Shown piece after piece: positions 1 through 10,901 of a stretch of DNA of 28,285 nt (positions are counted from its first letter, which is position 1; each line of letters begins with the position of its first letter). Location: positions 1 through 28,285 of the forward strand of contig JASJQH010006992.1 in NCBI GenBank assembly GCA_040143965.1. Reading direction: 5' to 3'. Both the position numbers and the translations under genes were made by a program. A model generated the notes under the pieces. The model made no database searches and had not been told where the DNA came from. It saw only the letters and a list, made by a program, of their open reading frames with translations. The stretch comes from Basidiobolus ranarum (lineage: Eukaryota > Basidiobolomycota > Basidiobolomycetes > Basidiobolales).

Positions 1-419
1 GTAAAGGTTAGAACATGGGCACATAACCTATTGGGAAAATATGGGCTGTTTGGAGGAACTTTAGAAAAGTGGAGTTGTGAATAGCTTTGTGAGATAATTG
101 TTTATTGTCCTGAAATAAAGCATTTATACTTTTGAGGGAAATACAGAAAACTAACACCTGGGTTGTGTTCAGAACATCTGTGGGAGTAAAATGAGCTATC
201 TTTGGGGCAATTTGGACAAGTTTGAAATTTCCAATATGGAATTGCTAATTCTCACATTATTCACATATATATATAATATATGCTCCAATTTTCAGCCAAG
301 TGATATTTGACCAAGTAATATTAACTAACTTATATTTGATATATGAAATAGTTAGGTGTATAAAGGCAGAGATAACAAATATGATAAAGACAATAAACTT
401 TGACATTTTCTTCATTCTT

Positions 420-1010
420 TTGGTTGGATCCTAATTTGTGTAAATCTTCATCCAGAAGTCTGCCAAATACATAATTTAAGGTCACATTTTCAATTCTTGA
501 TTCTAGAGCTATTACTAGGCTCTGAAATTTCTGTTACAGGCTATTCAGGACTGTTACTATGATATCTTGATCAGTAGTAGGTACTCCAATACAATCCATT
601 TTGTACACTAAAATAGTGACACTATTAATTAGTAATTTATTATCTTCTCCTGGCTTCATCTTTGAGTTAAAGAGTTGTCTTTTTAAAAGCATCTTGTTGG
701 CAGCAGAACTTGTTTGGTAGGTGTCTTCCAAGGCTTTCTATATCTTCTTGGCAGTTTTAGCCCTTCAACACTGAATTAGCAATTTGTCTTTAACATTAAG
801 ACAAATTGTGTTAAGACACTTTATTCTTTTTTAACCTGGAGTAAAACTTTGGTTTTAGAGATTTTTGCATTATTTTCTTCTATAACAGTGTCCCAAAGTT
901 CTTTTTCTTGCAGCAGCATTTTCATTTAGTTTTCGAAACTTGATACTTGGTATCATCCAATTTTTCAGAAGAGGGAAAAGTTCCATCAATTTGAGATATA
1001 GACATTACAA
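420..1010 (-). mobile_element. Ty1/Copia retrotransposon gag relic (fossil)
   Basis: Read on the minus strand, this stretch resembles the N-terminal part of a Copia-type Gag (the gag-polypeptide/UBN2 family). It has the usual opening block, a segment of the type LEDTYQTSSAANKMLLKRQL, and the closing block with a D-x-D-I-I-V-x-V-L-x-S-L pattern. No integrase, reverse transcriptase or RNase H was recognised in the window and no clear paired LTRs were found. It looks like an old partial copy with several breaks. Family assignment is fairly good; the exact ends are uncertain. Confidence 0.6.
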
Positions 1011-2107
1011 AGAGTGCAAGCTTGGGGCTTATAGCCTGTTTAAGTATTTGGGAGCCTGTTGGAAGTGGTTTGGAGAATTAGAGAAATTGGTGGGTTTCAC
1101 TTATTGATTTATTGAGTATTCAGTTGCCATTTATAGTTTTTTCAAGATGTAAGCAAACTAACATACAGAATGCATTAAAAAAGGTCCCAGGAGCATTTGT
1201 GCAAGGTTTGGGGCTTCTAGCACAAGTTTGAAAAATCTATATATCTGAGAACTTCTAAGTTGGTAGAAATATTATAAGTAAATTCCAATTGAGAATAATG
1301 GATAATATCTTAGTTCAATATGAGATAACTAAGTACCAAGCTATATATGACTATATAGGTGTTTAGGCAATGCTAATTTCAACAAATACAATAAAGACAA
1401 TACACTTAAGTCAAGATAAGTGCCCATGTTGAATACTACAAAATTATCAACTCTCCCATATCTTTGCATTAGCAAACACTTGATATTCTTCATACTTAAA
1501 TGATGCCAGAGCATAGTTATATTTCTTGGCACTTGTGATACCCATCTCTTGTCTATTTTTTTCACTCAATAGAGTTAAAGACTACAATAATTTCTTTGTT
1601 ATCAAAACTACAGTCGAAGTTGGAAACCTGGGATGTGTTGCTCTCAATATGCTCATATGTTTATTTTAACCAGTCAGGATTTATCAACAATGTTAAAACT
1701 CGTTAAAGTAATGGTTAAAATAGTTGGAAGAGCAAATTCTGCTTGTTTCTAGTTCAAGATTTGTATTGCTTTTATGCTCTGCTTATATTGATAATCGTTT
1801 ATTAGTAGAATAAACTTCATAATGATTGGAGTTAAATTAACCATGTATTTTCTTCAACTTGAAACTAGTTACGCTTCAAAGTGTTATGGAAATCTGATAG
1901 CATTGATTATGCACGCTACTTGATTGAACGTTGGTCAACATCGTCTGAAATGTAAATATATCACTAGAAAATCATTGCTGAGTTAGAACACCAATTTCTT
2001 AATTTCATGCTATTACTAGTGGATAATCAAAGGAAATTCGTGGAAATTGAATGAAATCTACCGAAATGGACTCCCTTTCAATTTTCCTGTTACCAATGAT
2101 GACTTTG

Positions 2108-2115
2108 ATCACGTG
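2108..2115 (+). promoter_or_regulatory. Cbf1/CDEI-type E-box (ATCACGTG)
   Basis: ATCACGTG matches the yeast CDEI consensus RTCACRTG, and the core with its flanks (TCACGTGA) is a perfect palindrome. It lies about 80 bases upstream of the KDM5 start codon. A Cbf1-type factor is encoded 8 kb away in this window. Binding is inferred, not shown; an 8-base match can occur by chance. Confidence 0.4.
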
Positions 2116-2193
2116 ACCCCACCTGAAGTAGGATATTTCGCAAGTTGATAAAAGAGATGTGTGAGTTTATATCTAACGGATATCTCAGTTATT

Positions 2194-5100
2194 ATGAGTG
2201 AAGAAAAGCCAAGTAGTAAATCACTTGGTGTAAAAAGTACATCCAAGTTCGAAATACCAGAAGCATGTATTCAAACTAATTTAGAGGTCACCACTGCGGA
2301 GAGAGTATTCGGGATAGAGGAAGGGCCAACTTTCTTCCCCACTTTAGAAGAGTTTCTAGACCCGTTGGAATATATTGGAAATATCCGACCTATGGCAGAA
2401 AAATATGGTCAGTGTAAAATCGTCCCACCTGATTCATGGTCACCACCGTTCTCTTTAGATACAGAGGTAATTATTTGGGAATTGAACCGTTTATAATATA
2501 TTTGATCAGTGATATATAAGATAGTCTTTGGTACTATCTCCCCTTTTTCTTCCCTTTTCTTATAAAACGCGTATTCATAGTTGAAAATAGTTCACTTACT
2601 TGACCGGTTGAATTTCATTCACCTCACTAATTTCTCACGCGCACATTTTTATCTATTGTATCTTAGTTGTTTCTTGAAAATATCTTCTTTGACTGAGAAA
2701 AACTTCTCCTTTTGTAGGCATTTCATTTCAGCACGCGAGATAATAGAGGGGTTCCTAAGCAAACCGCTGGTCCACCTGATGAAGAATATATTCAAGAATT
2801 ATGTAAATTTCGTTCGAAGCATGGACAACCTATACACAAGCTTCCACAATTAGACCACAAACCGGTGGATCTATTAGTTCTAAGGAATGAAGTTTCACTT
2901 CGAGGTGGTTTTCAAAAGGTTAGTCTAAAAGTGAAGTTAAAATAATCCTTTGGGGAGAGGGGATTTTGGTGATAGTAAAGCTTTAATCCATGAACTAAAA
3001 GATTCTTGGAAGTTTCAACTCATCGAGTTATTTTGTAATATTCTTTAGGTCACTTTGGAAAAAAAATGGGCAGAAATTGGTCGTACTATGAATTATTCTA
3101 GAAAAACGTGTACTTCCCTTTCAAATTCTCTTAAGACCATCTATTCAAGATTCGTATTACCCTTTGAATTACATATGTCCTCACATCGGGTGGATAAAGA
3201 GCCCAAGCCATCCTATGAAGAGGATGACAGTGAATTGTCCAGTGCAGGGCCTGCCTTTGACACTGAATCAGATGATGGTCTCGATGAGGACCAGGGTTTA
3301 CCTCCTCTACCGCCGCAGAAGAAAAGAAAAGTCAAAAGAGACTCCGGTAGATTTTTATTATTGTTCCATGTTATGTGGTGTGTTCTAAATGTAAATTGAG
3401 TAGACACCGAATCCTCGTTTCCCTCTTCACCCACCACCCCCATTCAAAATGGGTTTCCCAAACCTGAAGAAACGCGATCTTTGAAATCCGAGACCGATAC
3501 TGTTGTACGTATGAATCTTGTGGTGTGAGAGAGTTTCAAGTGACTTGGCTAATATCCCTCCTCTTTCACCATACATAGGCCTGTGAAATATGTCGAAAAG
3601 ATCAGAATGAAGAGGCATTACTATTGTGTGATGGGTGTGACCTTGGTTATCACATGTATTGCCTTGATCCTCCTCTGAAGGTAGTTCCAAAGACTGATTG
3701 GTTTTGCCCAAATTGTATCGCTCAGGTTGATAGTACGACGAGTGAAACTCACTCTCGCTACAGCCTGCCCTTATTTCAAAAGAAAGCCAATAAATTCAAA
3801 GAAGAGATCTTCTCTTCAATGCGGACTGGCGACTACTCCAAAGCCATTACAGAGAACTTAACCGAAGAATTATTCTGGAAGCTGGTGGATGCTGGATACG
3901 ATGATCTGGATGTGGAGTGTGGATCAGACTTATCCTCCGCACAGTATGGAAGGTAAAGTATTAAGCTGGATTTTTATTAACCTGAAAATCACCTTCTTAT
4001 CGTTACCCTTAGTGGTTTTCCTCTGATAGAACGCAATCCGCGGGAAAAATCCGCCCTTGACAAATGGAATCTCAACGTACTCCCCATTCTACCGGACTCT
4101 TTATTTTCCCATGTGGATACGAACATATCAGACATAGTTGTACCTAGATTGAACGTTGGCATGTGCTTCTCATCATTCAGTTGGCGTTACGAGCCTCATT
4201 ATGCTTACGGAATAGACTATCTTCATTGGGGAGATAGCAAAACTTGGTATTGTATTCCTGCCTCTGATACAGAGAAATTTGACCAAGTCGTTCGTGAAAT
4301 CATCCCTGACTTGGCTAAACAGGAACCTGATTTCCCCTACCGATTGACGTCCATGATTTCTCCCGAGACACTCAAGAAGCACTCAGTTCAAGTGACTGGA
4401 ATCAATCAACGAGCAGGCCAGTTTGTAGTGACATTTCCTCAAGTGCGTCACGCCGAATTCTGCCATGGGGTAATGCGGAAGACTATTACTGGTTTATGAG
4501 AATACATTCACTAATATTATGCACTATTCCTACTTCTCTAGTTTAATTTCGGTGAAAAAGTGAACTTTGCCCTAAGCGATTGGCCACAGTATGGACTACG
4601 ATACATGAACCAGTATAAAGCGCTTAGAAGAGAGCCGTCCTTCTCCTACGATGGACTAATCCTGTCATTAGCTGCATCGGACCCAAGCATCAAAACTGCC
4701 ATATGGTAAATTCATGTGTTCGTGAGCCACCTTACCCTTTGATTCTAATGGATTTACCCATATCACTTGTTGTGTAGGCTGCATGCACCATTAAAAGAAG
4801 TCGTACTGCGGGAAGTTGCCAATAGAAATATCCTCCGAAACAAGTGCAAGGAACTAACTGAAACTGTGAATCAGGACTTGACCGTAACACCTTGTAGTTA
4901 TTGCAAGGATTTGAATTATCTGTCCATGATCTGCTGTTCATGTACTTGCGAAGTAGTTTGCTCAGAACACGCCGAACACGTATCTTTTTTGAATGTATTC
5001 TATTTGGAAGTAACTTGTTTCCATCATCATCCTTAACCAACTTCACCTCACCAGTTATGTGAATGCTCACTGGAAGATAGGGTATTTCGAGTTAAATACA

Positions 5101-6686
5101 CCGATGATCATCTTCTATCCATCCTAAAGGATGTCACAGAAAAGGCGGAGATGCCCTCAAAGTGGGTTCAAAAGTTCAATGAATCAGTAGCAAATTTGAA
5201 GATTCCTTCACTAAATACATTGAAACATCTACTCAATGATGCAGAGAAGATCCCAATATTTATTAATGAAGCGGCATTTTTGAAGATGTTTGTGACTCGA
5301 GCGAACCAATGGATAGACAAGGCAAATACCTTCTTGGGAAAGAAACATCGTCGTGGATCAACCCGGGGAAATATTCCCTCCGAAGAACATGTCAGAAATC
5401 TCTTTACTGAAGTTATAAGGTTGAACTTTCATTCCCCAGAAATCTTATCCCTTGAACACTTGCTACGAGTAATCGATACATTCAAAGCCGAGGTCCGTGC
5501 AGCATTCTCTGATCCCGGAGTTACCATGGAGCAGCTCAGACATCTATACCAATCGGGTATCTCCATGAACGTCCAAATGGATGAGCTTCCACAGCTAATG
5601 GACTACATTCAAAAGAAGGAATGGTCCGAATTGATATCGCAAGATATTCCTACCGACCTCTCTAAGGTAGAAGCCCTGGTTGAAACAGCCAGAAACCATC
5701 ATATAGATGACAATGATGACTTCTTAAAACGATTAAAGCATTTGGAATCACGTGGGCAACGTTGGAAACAATCGGCACTTGCAATTCTAGATCAAGACAT
5801 GATCACTTCTGCTGAATTGGAAGCCCTAATTGAGTTGGCCCGAGAAAGTCCGTATGTCCCGGAGCTTCTAAGCCGAGCAGAGAGTCTACTTGCCAGAGTT
5901 CAAGATTGGAGTTTGAATGCTAAAGCGCTGCTGGAAAGAGGGGATAATCCCGATGTCATGCAAAGACCAACAGTCAATGAGCTCCACCGGGCACTCGATA
6001 GTTTGGGGGATATTCCCAACAAACCGGTGGAAGTTTACATTTTGGAACATGAAAAGGGGGGTATAGAGAAGTGGTGCGCCACTGTTAAAAAAACATTCCT
6101 GAAAATCAACGGACAACAGTCTTGGGAGGAGATTCTTGAAGAACTTCAACAAAATCTATCAAGGTGCTCGGCCACTGAAACCCAAGGCGAATCCTATTGT
6201 CTTTGTCGCTCCCCTGACTCTGGCTTCATGATTGAGTGTGATATCTGCCACGAATGGTATCACGGAAGCTGTATCAAATTCTCTCGTAAGGATGCTAAAT
6301 CACAACGCAATTACATCTGTCCCATTTGTAACCCGAACGTACGGATTCCTCGTATTTACAAACGACCTACATTAGATGATCTGTACAAACTGATTCGAGA
6401 AAGCAACCACTTTAAATTCATCCCTAGAGAACGAGAAGTGCTTCTTTCCTTTACCGATGATGCTTCTTCCTTACGTCTACAAATCCGCCGGTTTTTCTCC
6501 ACGGCCAATGTTGCCTCGCCCAACGTAGACCAAATCAAATTCTTTCTTCGAAAAGTGGAAGGAATGGCGATTTGTTTGCAGGCAGAAACCACCCAACTCC
6601 GTCAAATGCTTTCGGTGTTCGAACCGCAATTAAATGGAGAACTTGATACCGTAACCGCCTCAAGTGAATCGGAATATTCCTCGTAA
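2194..6686 (+). CDS. KDM5/Lid2/Ecm5-family JmjC protein with a degenerate iron site
   Basis: Nine exons: 2194–2466, 2718–2918, 3049–3346, 3404–3504, 3579–3952, 4013–4469, 4542–4705, 4778–4979, 5055–6686. They encode 1233 residues. Domain order is that of the KDM5 family: JmjN (~45–86), ARID (~115–197), PHD1 (~293–337, complete C4HC3 set), JmjC (~445–585), C5HC2 zinc finger (~662–715), a PLU-1-type helical region, and a C-terminal PHD (~1072–1121). KDM5 proteins act in the nucleus on H3K4 methylation. Here the first iron ligand of the HxE motif is Arg474 (context SWRYEPHY); Glu476 and the distal His562 remain. Cofactor-contact positions also differ: Gly482, Asp484 and Cys566 stand where active enzymes have Ser, Asn and Asn; Lys492 is kept. 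This resembles yeast Ecm5, a family member without activity, and suggests a chromatin-reader or scaffold role. The in-frame GTG at 2161 was rejected in favour of the ATG. Confidence 0.93.
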
Positions 6687-7249
6687 TGACCACGTATAAT
6701 ACTTTAGACGGGGAGACATTTAGTTTTATAGAACGCTCAGAAACCACTCGTCCCGATTCATCCAAGTGTAGTGTATATTATTGACTGAGATAGAGTATTT
6801 ATTTTATCCCTAAAAGTTCCCTTAAATTCATTTTTAAAAGGCCCCCCTCCCATTTTATTCCACTGATTTAGACCCCTCCTTTGTAACATATTCCTTATTT
6901 CATACTTTCATGGGGATCTTGTCCTATGGAACATTTAGTGTATTGTTAAGAATGAGAGTATTTCGTATATTGTCAAGCATCGTCTATTGTCAAGTAGTGT
7001 CCTGTGGGGGAGATATTGGTGTGTCAAGTGGGTCCTGTGCGAGAGATATTCGTGTTGTCAAAATGGATTTTAATGGGAATCCAGAGAGGGATGCATATTT
7101 AGAGAGCTAGGCATGAGCTAGACATATATATTAGCAAGAAATAAGAGAAAATCGGAAACAAAAATCATGTATACAATGCAAAAATAAGAATTTGTTAAGG
7201 ATGCCGACAAACAACCCAATTGACATAAATAATACACTCATATACATAT
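6687..7249. other. Intergenic spacer between convergent genes, with a short tandem duplication
   Basis: It holds the 3' flanks of the KDM5 gene and of the minus-strand gene ending at 7250. The one notable structure is an imperfect 34-base tandem duplication at about 6988–7060 (TGTCAAGT..GTCCTGTG..GAGATATT..GTG). An open frame at 6910–7110 runs through this repeat but has no coding character. Confidence 0.5.
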
Positions 7250-8826
7250 TCAGACTCCATCATCCCCCAGATCACTGACATCCACCCCCACAGCGACATT
7301 ATCCACATGATGAAGTTGTCCGTTGTGTCCTACCCCGTCCACTGTCTGATGAAGAATCTGTGCTTTGTAGAGACTCTCGTCGATATCGTCGTGATCATCC
7401 ACGTCGACATTTTGTCCCAACTGAAAGTCTGACATTGCCTAGAGAATGTGAACACGTTATTATCTCTTCCGCAAATATCTGATCAAGTAGCTCTTACCAC
7501 AGGAATATCCACGGCATCCAGATGGGCAACAGTGAGAAAGAAGGTTTTTTCTAGCTTGTAAACTGCAAGGACAAACATTAGCAATCGAACTTTATTTTCT
7601 TCCATAGAGTGTGGCCTTAATGTACCTGTATCTCCATGGTAGTAATTAGCAATGGCAGTGATTTCACAACTTTCCGCATCGATCCCTGGTGTTCCGGTCA
7701 GGATGTTGTTCTCCCAGTACAACCAATCAGGAAGCCATGGCGAGTGGAAAACCACTTTAGGTGCTAGATGCTTTCGGTTACTAAAGACGCTGATTGTTTT
7801 CATTGAAATCAAAATACATACATCTCATTTGAGGGTCCCATACGCGAGGACCCCACATATATTTCAGCCCGATATAAGCAACTTTGGGCGGGATGCCAGC
7901 AATTTTGCGGGTAAACTCACGAAATATCCAACCACCAGTAGGAATCTTTTTAGCTTCAATGTTCCACACGTGATTGCCTTTGGATTTGGCCTTCTTACCA
8001 TCCTCATTGAATCTGCTAATGTATCTAATATTGATGATATGCTGATTATTATCTCTATGGGCGATGAAGCTTTGGTACAACTACAAGCTAAGTACCTTTG
8101 ATTCCAGAGATAGATCTTCACTTTCCTCAATGGCAATATATCTTCGGTAAATCCTTGACGCACCAGCTCTTCGTGGAAAGCATTAGTGAAAGCCTGAATT
8201 CGGAATTTAAAAGGTCGAAAGTCCGGAGACTCGTCCAACTTTTGCATTTTCTTAGCCATTAAGGTTTGATGACTAAAGAGAGGATAGTTTAAGTAAATAG
8301 TAGATAATATGAATCTTTGTCATTTCTTACATTTGTTCTCCTTTAGAATCGGCTGCATTAACTAGAAATAGAAATCGATTCGTTGAATGATATGATTAAA
8401 TAATGACTGCTAAATTTCTCCACTTACGGTTAGAACAAATTCCCTGCAGAAAATTGAAGAATATCTCATCTAAGCGCTGTACGAGTTCGGGCTCGAGAGG
8501 AGCGTGGGTGTGTGTACGTGGTTGTGGTGGAATAACTATTGGACCTCCTGTTAACCCTTCAGGCTAAACTAAAGTAAGGAACAACATTCAATTCTCTTTG
8601 CTATGCAAAATAACCAACAAACCTGATATATAGCAGTTTGTATGGTAGGTGAGTCGTCAGTAGCAGTCTTGAGAGACTTCCTAGATTTCTCGGTTTTATT
8701 ATATGAACGCTGGAAAATTGAAAATCACAGTGAGAAGGGAGAAATTCCTTGGAAACTTCAGAAATACTTGTACATTACCTTGGGTGACTTTAAAAGATCA
8801 TTGGGTGAGTGCATAACACTGGCCAT
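7250..8826 (-). CDS. Nine-exon gene for an unnamed protein with an Ig-like (He_PIG-type) motif
   Basis: Exons in transcription order: 8826–8779, 8709–8623, 8563–8428, 8361–8331, 8272–8096, 8024–7818, 7780–7626, 7562–7498, 7438–7250. They encode 364 residues and every junction keeps phase. I cannot name the family. Visible parts are a basic N-terminus with a possible nuclear signal (KSPKRSYNKTEKSRK), a helical segment around LDEIFFNFLQ (~72–81), and a strongly structured basic/aromatic block (~110–225) with motifs FRPFKFRIQAF, YLWNQRYISRFNEDGKK, GNHVWNIEAKK, GGWIFREF and WGPRVWDPQ. A segment WLPDWLYWENNILTGTP (~243–260) resembles putative Ig domains (He_PIG, as in Axl2). The tail is rich in Asp, His and Val. 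No signal peptide or membrane span is seen. A nuclear or cytosolic role is a guess. The 7781–7817 intron is only 37 nt and its donor was chosen by phase. Confidence 0.82.
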
Positions 8827-8880
8827 AGAGGTGGGTAGTTGCTGAGGTAAGGAAATTTCATATAAAAGAGAAATGGCATT

Positions 8881-9197
8881 CTATAAGGAAATGATGCTAT
8901 AGTAATTCGAATATCGGAATTGGTGTACAATATTTCGTACCAAAGAAGCATATTTAGCTTTAAAATCTTTTAAAACCTCGATAGTCTTGGAAATCTCGTT
9001 TAATCTATAGAAAGACTCGGCTTCGAAACCGCGTTCAAAATGATCTTTCGCCTCCTGGGCATTAAGTAGAATGCTAAAAAAGGTAGTGAGAATACCCATG
9101 AAATGAGCCAGTCACGGAGTGGCGGAAACATTAGAAATGTCACGTAAAAAGTCAACGGTTGAAAACAATACCTATCGAACAGCTGGGTCAGCTTCAT
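8881..9197 (-). CDS. Small unknown protein, 91 residues, two exons
   Basis: Exons 9197–9096 and 9054–8881 are joined by a 41-nt intron with a GTATTC donor and a CCCAG acceptor. The product begins MKLTQLFDRYCFQPLTFYV, with an aromatic, moderately hydrophobic first 35 residues. It continues as a charged, probably helical segment (EAKDHFERGFEAES, NEISKTIEVLKDFKAKY). It ends 54 bases before the start codon of the next minus-strand gene, so the two could share a transcript or this could be an upstream ORF of that gene. I recognise no family. The charge pattern and clean splice phase favour a real gene, but evidence is modest. Confidence 0.45.
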
Positions 9198-10146
9198 ATT
9201 CGAAAAACAATTATTGTGGCGGAGGTGACAAAACGTAGGGTAGTATTGTGACTTTGGGGTGTGTATTTGACAGGTCTTTAGTTTATTCAAAGAGGGACGT
9301 TGGATGGAAAAATAGGGTAAATAGCAAGAACCTTGTTAAAAGAGAGGGTGAAGAAAGAGGATAGGAATGACCCCATACTCTACCTCATTTCAAAAAATTG
9401 ACGATCATTGTTTTCCGGGGTTCTAAAAATCATTGTAAAGGGACCCTTGTCTCTTTATCTAATGACACTAAATCCAATCAAGTCAATAAATCCCATTATA
9501 ATCACGAAAAAGGCAACTACGCGTATAACTTAAAACTGACTACGCGAGAAGTTAGCTAGGCCCAGTACTTGCTAATAAGCAAACCCTTCTGGGCGATTCG
9601 GAACACTATAGAGCGGACTGTGAAACATGCATCGATGATTTCATGTTGCAGTCGATCGGTTAAGAAGAGGGGAATTTGAGAAACACTGTGTTTAAATGGC
9701 ATTATCACAGGTACTATATGCAGTGTCAAGATAACTTCCGGCTGATCAGAAGAAACCCTAGCATATGTTGTACGAACAACAAGCTAAGAGACAAGAACAG
9801 TACACTGAAGAGCAAAGATCCTCTAATACGTCTTGTGGTCGCTGAGAGTGAAACAAGATATAAATGGCGAACAAGCTATGGTGACAAAGCATGATGCTCG
9901 TGGAGAAAGGTATGTATATTGTTCTCATTTCACCACCTGAAAATCAGATGTTAAGAATAGTGGTAAAATATCCAACACGTAAACATGGTAAAAGTAATTC
10001 ATTTAACGGATAAACCAGAGAGATGGTATTTGACGTTAAGACATAAAGTATTAAAGGGGTGGGGATGAAAGAAAAGTCAAGGAGCGAGAAACCTATGCAC
10101 AAATATACAACTGAAGCAACAAGAAGATTTGACAAAGACTAATAAC
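9198..10146. other. Spacer with no confident gene
   Basis: This stretch lies between the small gene starting at 9197 and the 3' end of CBF1. One weak possibility is a spliced micro-ORF beginning at 9696 (see findings). Otherwise I see only AT-rich sequence and a small inverted repeat TGTTGTACGAACAACA at about 9766–9781. Confidence 0.4.
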
Positions 10147-10901
10147 TTAGTCTTTACGCGCCTTTTTGTTTGAGGGTGATAATTCTTCCAGTTGAGCTCG
10201 GAGTTGTTCATTTTCTTCTTTAAGCATTTCCACCTGATTACTTAGTTCATTGATAGCCTGATCAGTCAACAGCTTTTCCAGAGTCCATTTTTCAATGTTG
10301 GTCGACTCGTTTTCCTTCAATTGCTGAATATACTGTACAGCTCTGCTTAAGATACTCCCCTTATTTTTCTCGCAACCAGGCACCAGTTTAGCTATTTCAT
10401 TAATCCCTTCGTTAATGGTCTCTCGTCTTCTACGCTCTACTTCTTTGTGACTTTCACGGCGAAGTCGATGCCATTCTTCGCTACCGACCGGCGGCTTTGG
10501 TTTCGACATGTCCACAGCACTAAAATAACAGAGTTAGTAACTACCAACAACATAGGTATTATACGTGACTTTTACAGTACTTGGATTCCATCATATCGTT
10601 CTTTCCATTTGCAGAGACAGAAGATGCCATTAAAGCTTGATGAGCCAACACTTGTTGGGAAACAGCTTGGTGGGACAGTTCAGAAGACCATTGTTGCTGT
10701 GAGAGCACTTGGTTTTGAAGATGATTTTGTGATGCTTGCGATGCTTCCTTAAGATCTTGATGATGCTGAGATAGTTTGAATGTACATAGAAAAAGCAACA
10801 AAAACCATATTGATGGTTATCAGAAACCATTTGGAAAACAAAGTCGAGTTTAACTAAACCGAAATAAATACCAATTCAAGTGTAGTGCCGTTGCCTGACA
10901 T
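10147..10901 (-). CDS. CBF1: Cbf1-type bHLH-leucine zipper transcription factor
   Basis: Exons 10901–10872, 10765–10581 and 10519–10147 encode 195 residues. The second intron carries a perfect TACTAAC branch point shortly before its TTTTAG acceptor. After a Gln/Ser/His-rich N-terminus, the protein has a bHLH domain with the basic region SHKEVERRRRETINEGINE and the helix-2 motif NKGSILSRAVQYIQQL. A leucine-zipper-like coiled coil follows (QVEMLKEENEQLRAQLEEL) and then a lysine-rich end. The GSEEW-x-x-LRR-x-x-HKEVERRRRE context is specific to fungal Cbf1, which binds RTCACRTG at centromeres and at sulfur-amino-acid, phospholipid and respiration genes in yeasts. The protein is shorter than S. 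cerevisiae Cbf1 (351 residues), mainly at the N-terminus. The first exon is only ten codons and is the least certain part. Confidence 0.93.

Larger units (their letters stand above)
1..2193. other. AT-rich spacer with a retroelement relic
   Basis: This is 2.2 kb without a credible host gene. It is AT-rich and contains the Copia gag relic listed separately. It also has two imperfect copies of a short GTGCAAG..TTGGGGCTT..AGC block near 1012–1035 and 1198–1225. The last ~100 bases are the probable promoter and 5' leader of the KDM5 gene, including a CACGTG palindrome. No tRNA or other RNA gene was recognised. Confidence 0.6.

Noticed and set aside
1341-1565. Minus-strand open frame next to the Copia gag relic
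   Set aside because: It shows no recognisable element or host motif and has the AT-rich composition of the surrounding spacer.
6910-7110. Plus-strand open frame of 66 codons
   Set aside because: It runs through a 34-base tandem duplication and has no motif or plausible gene context; likely chance.
9676-9894. Plus-strand frame of 72 codons
   Set aside because: It starts at TTG, has no domain and poor composition; the alternative spliced micro-ORF reading is itself weak.
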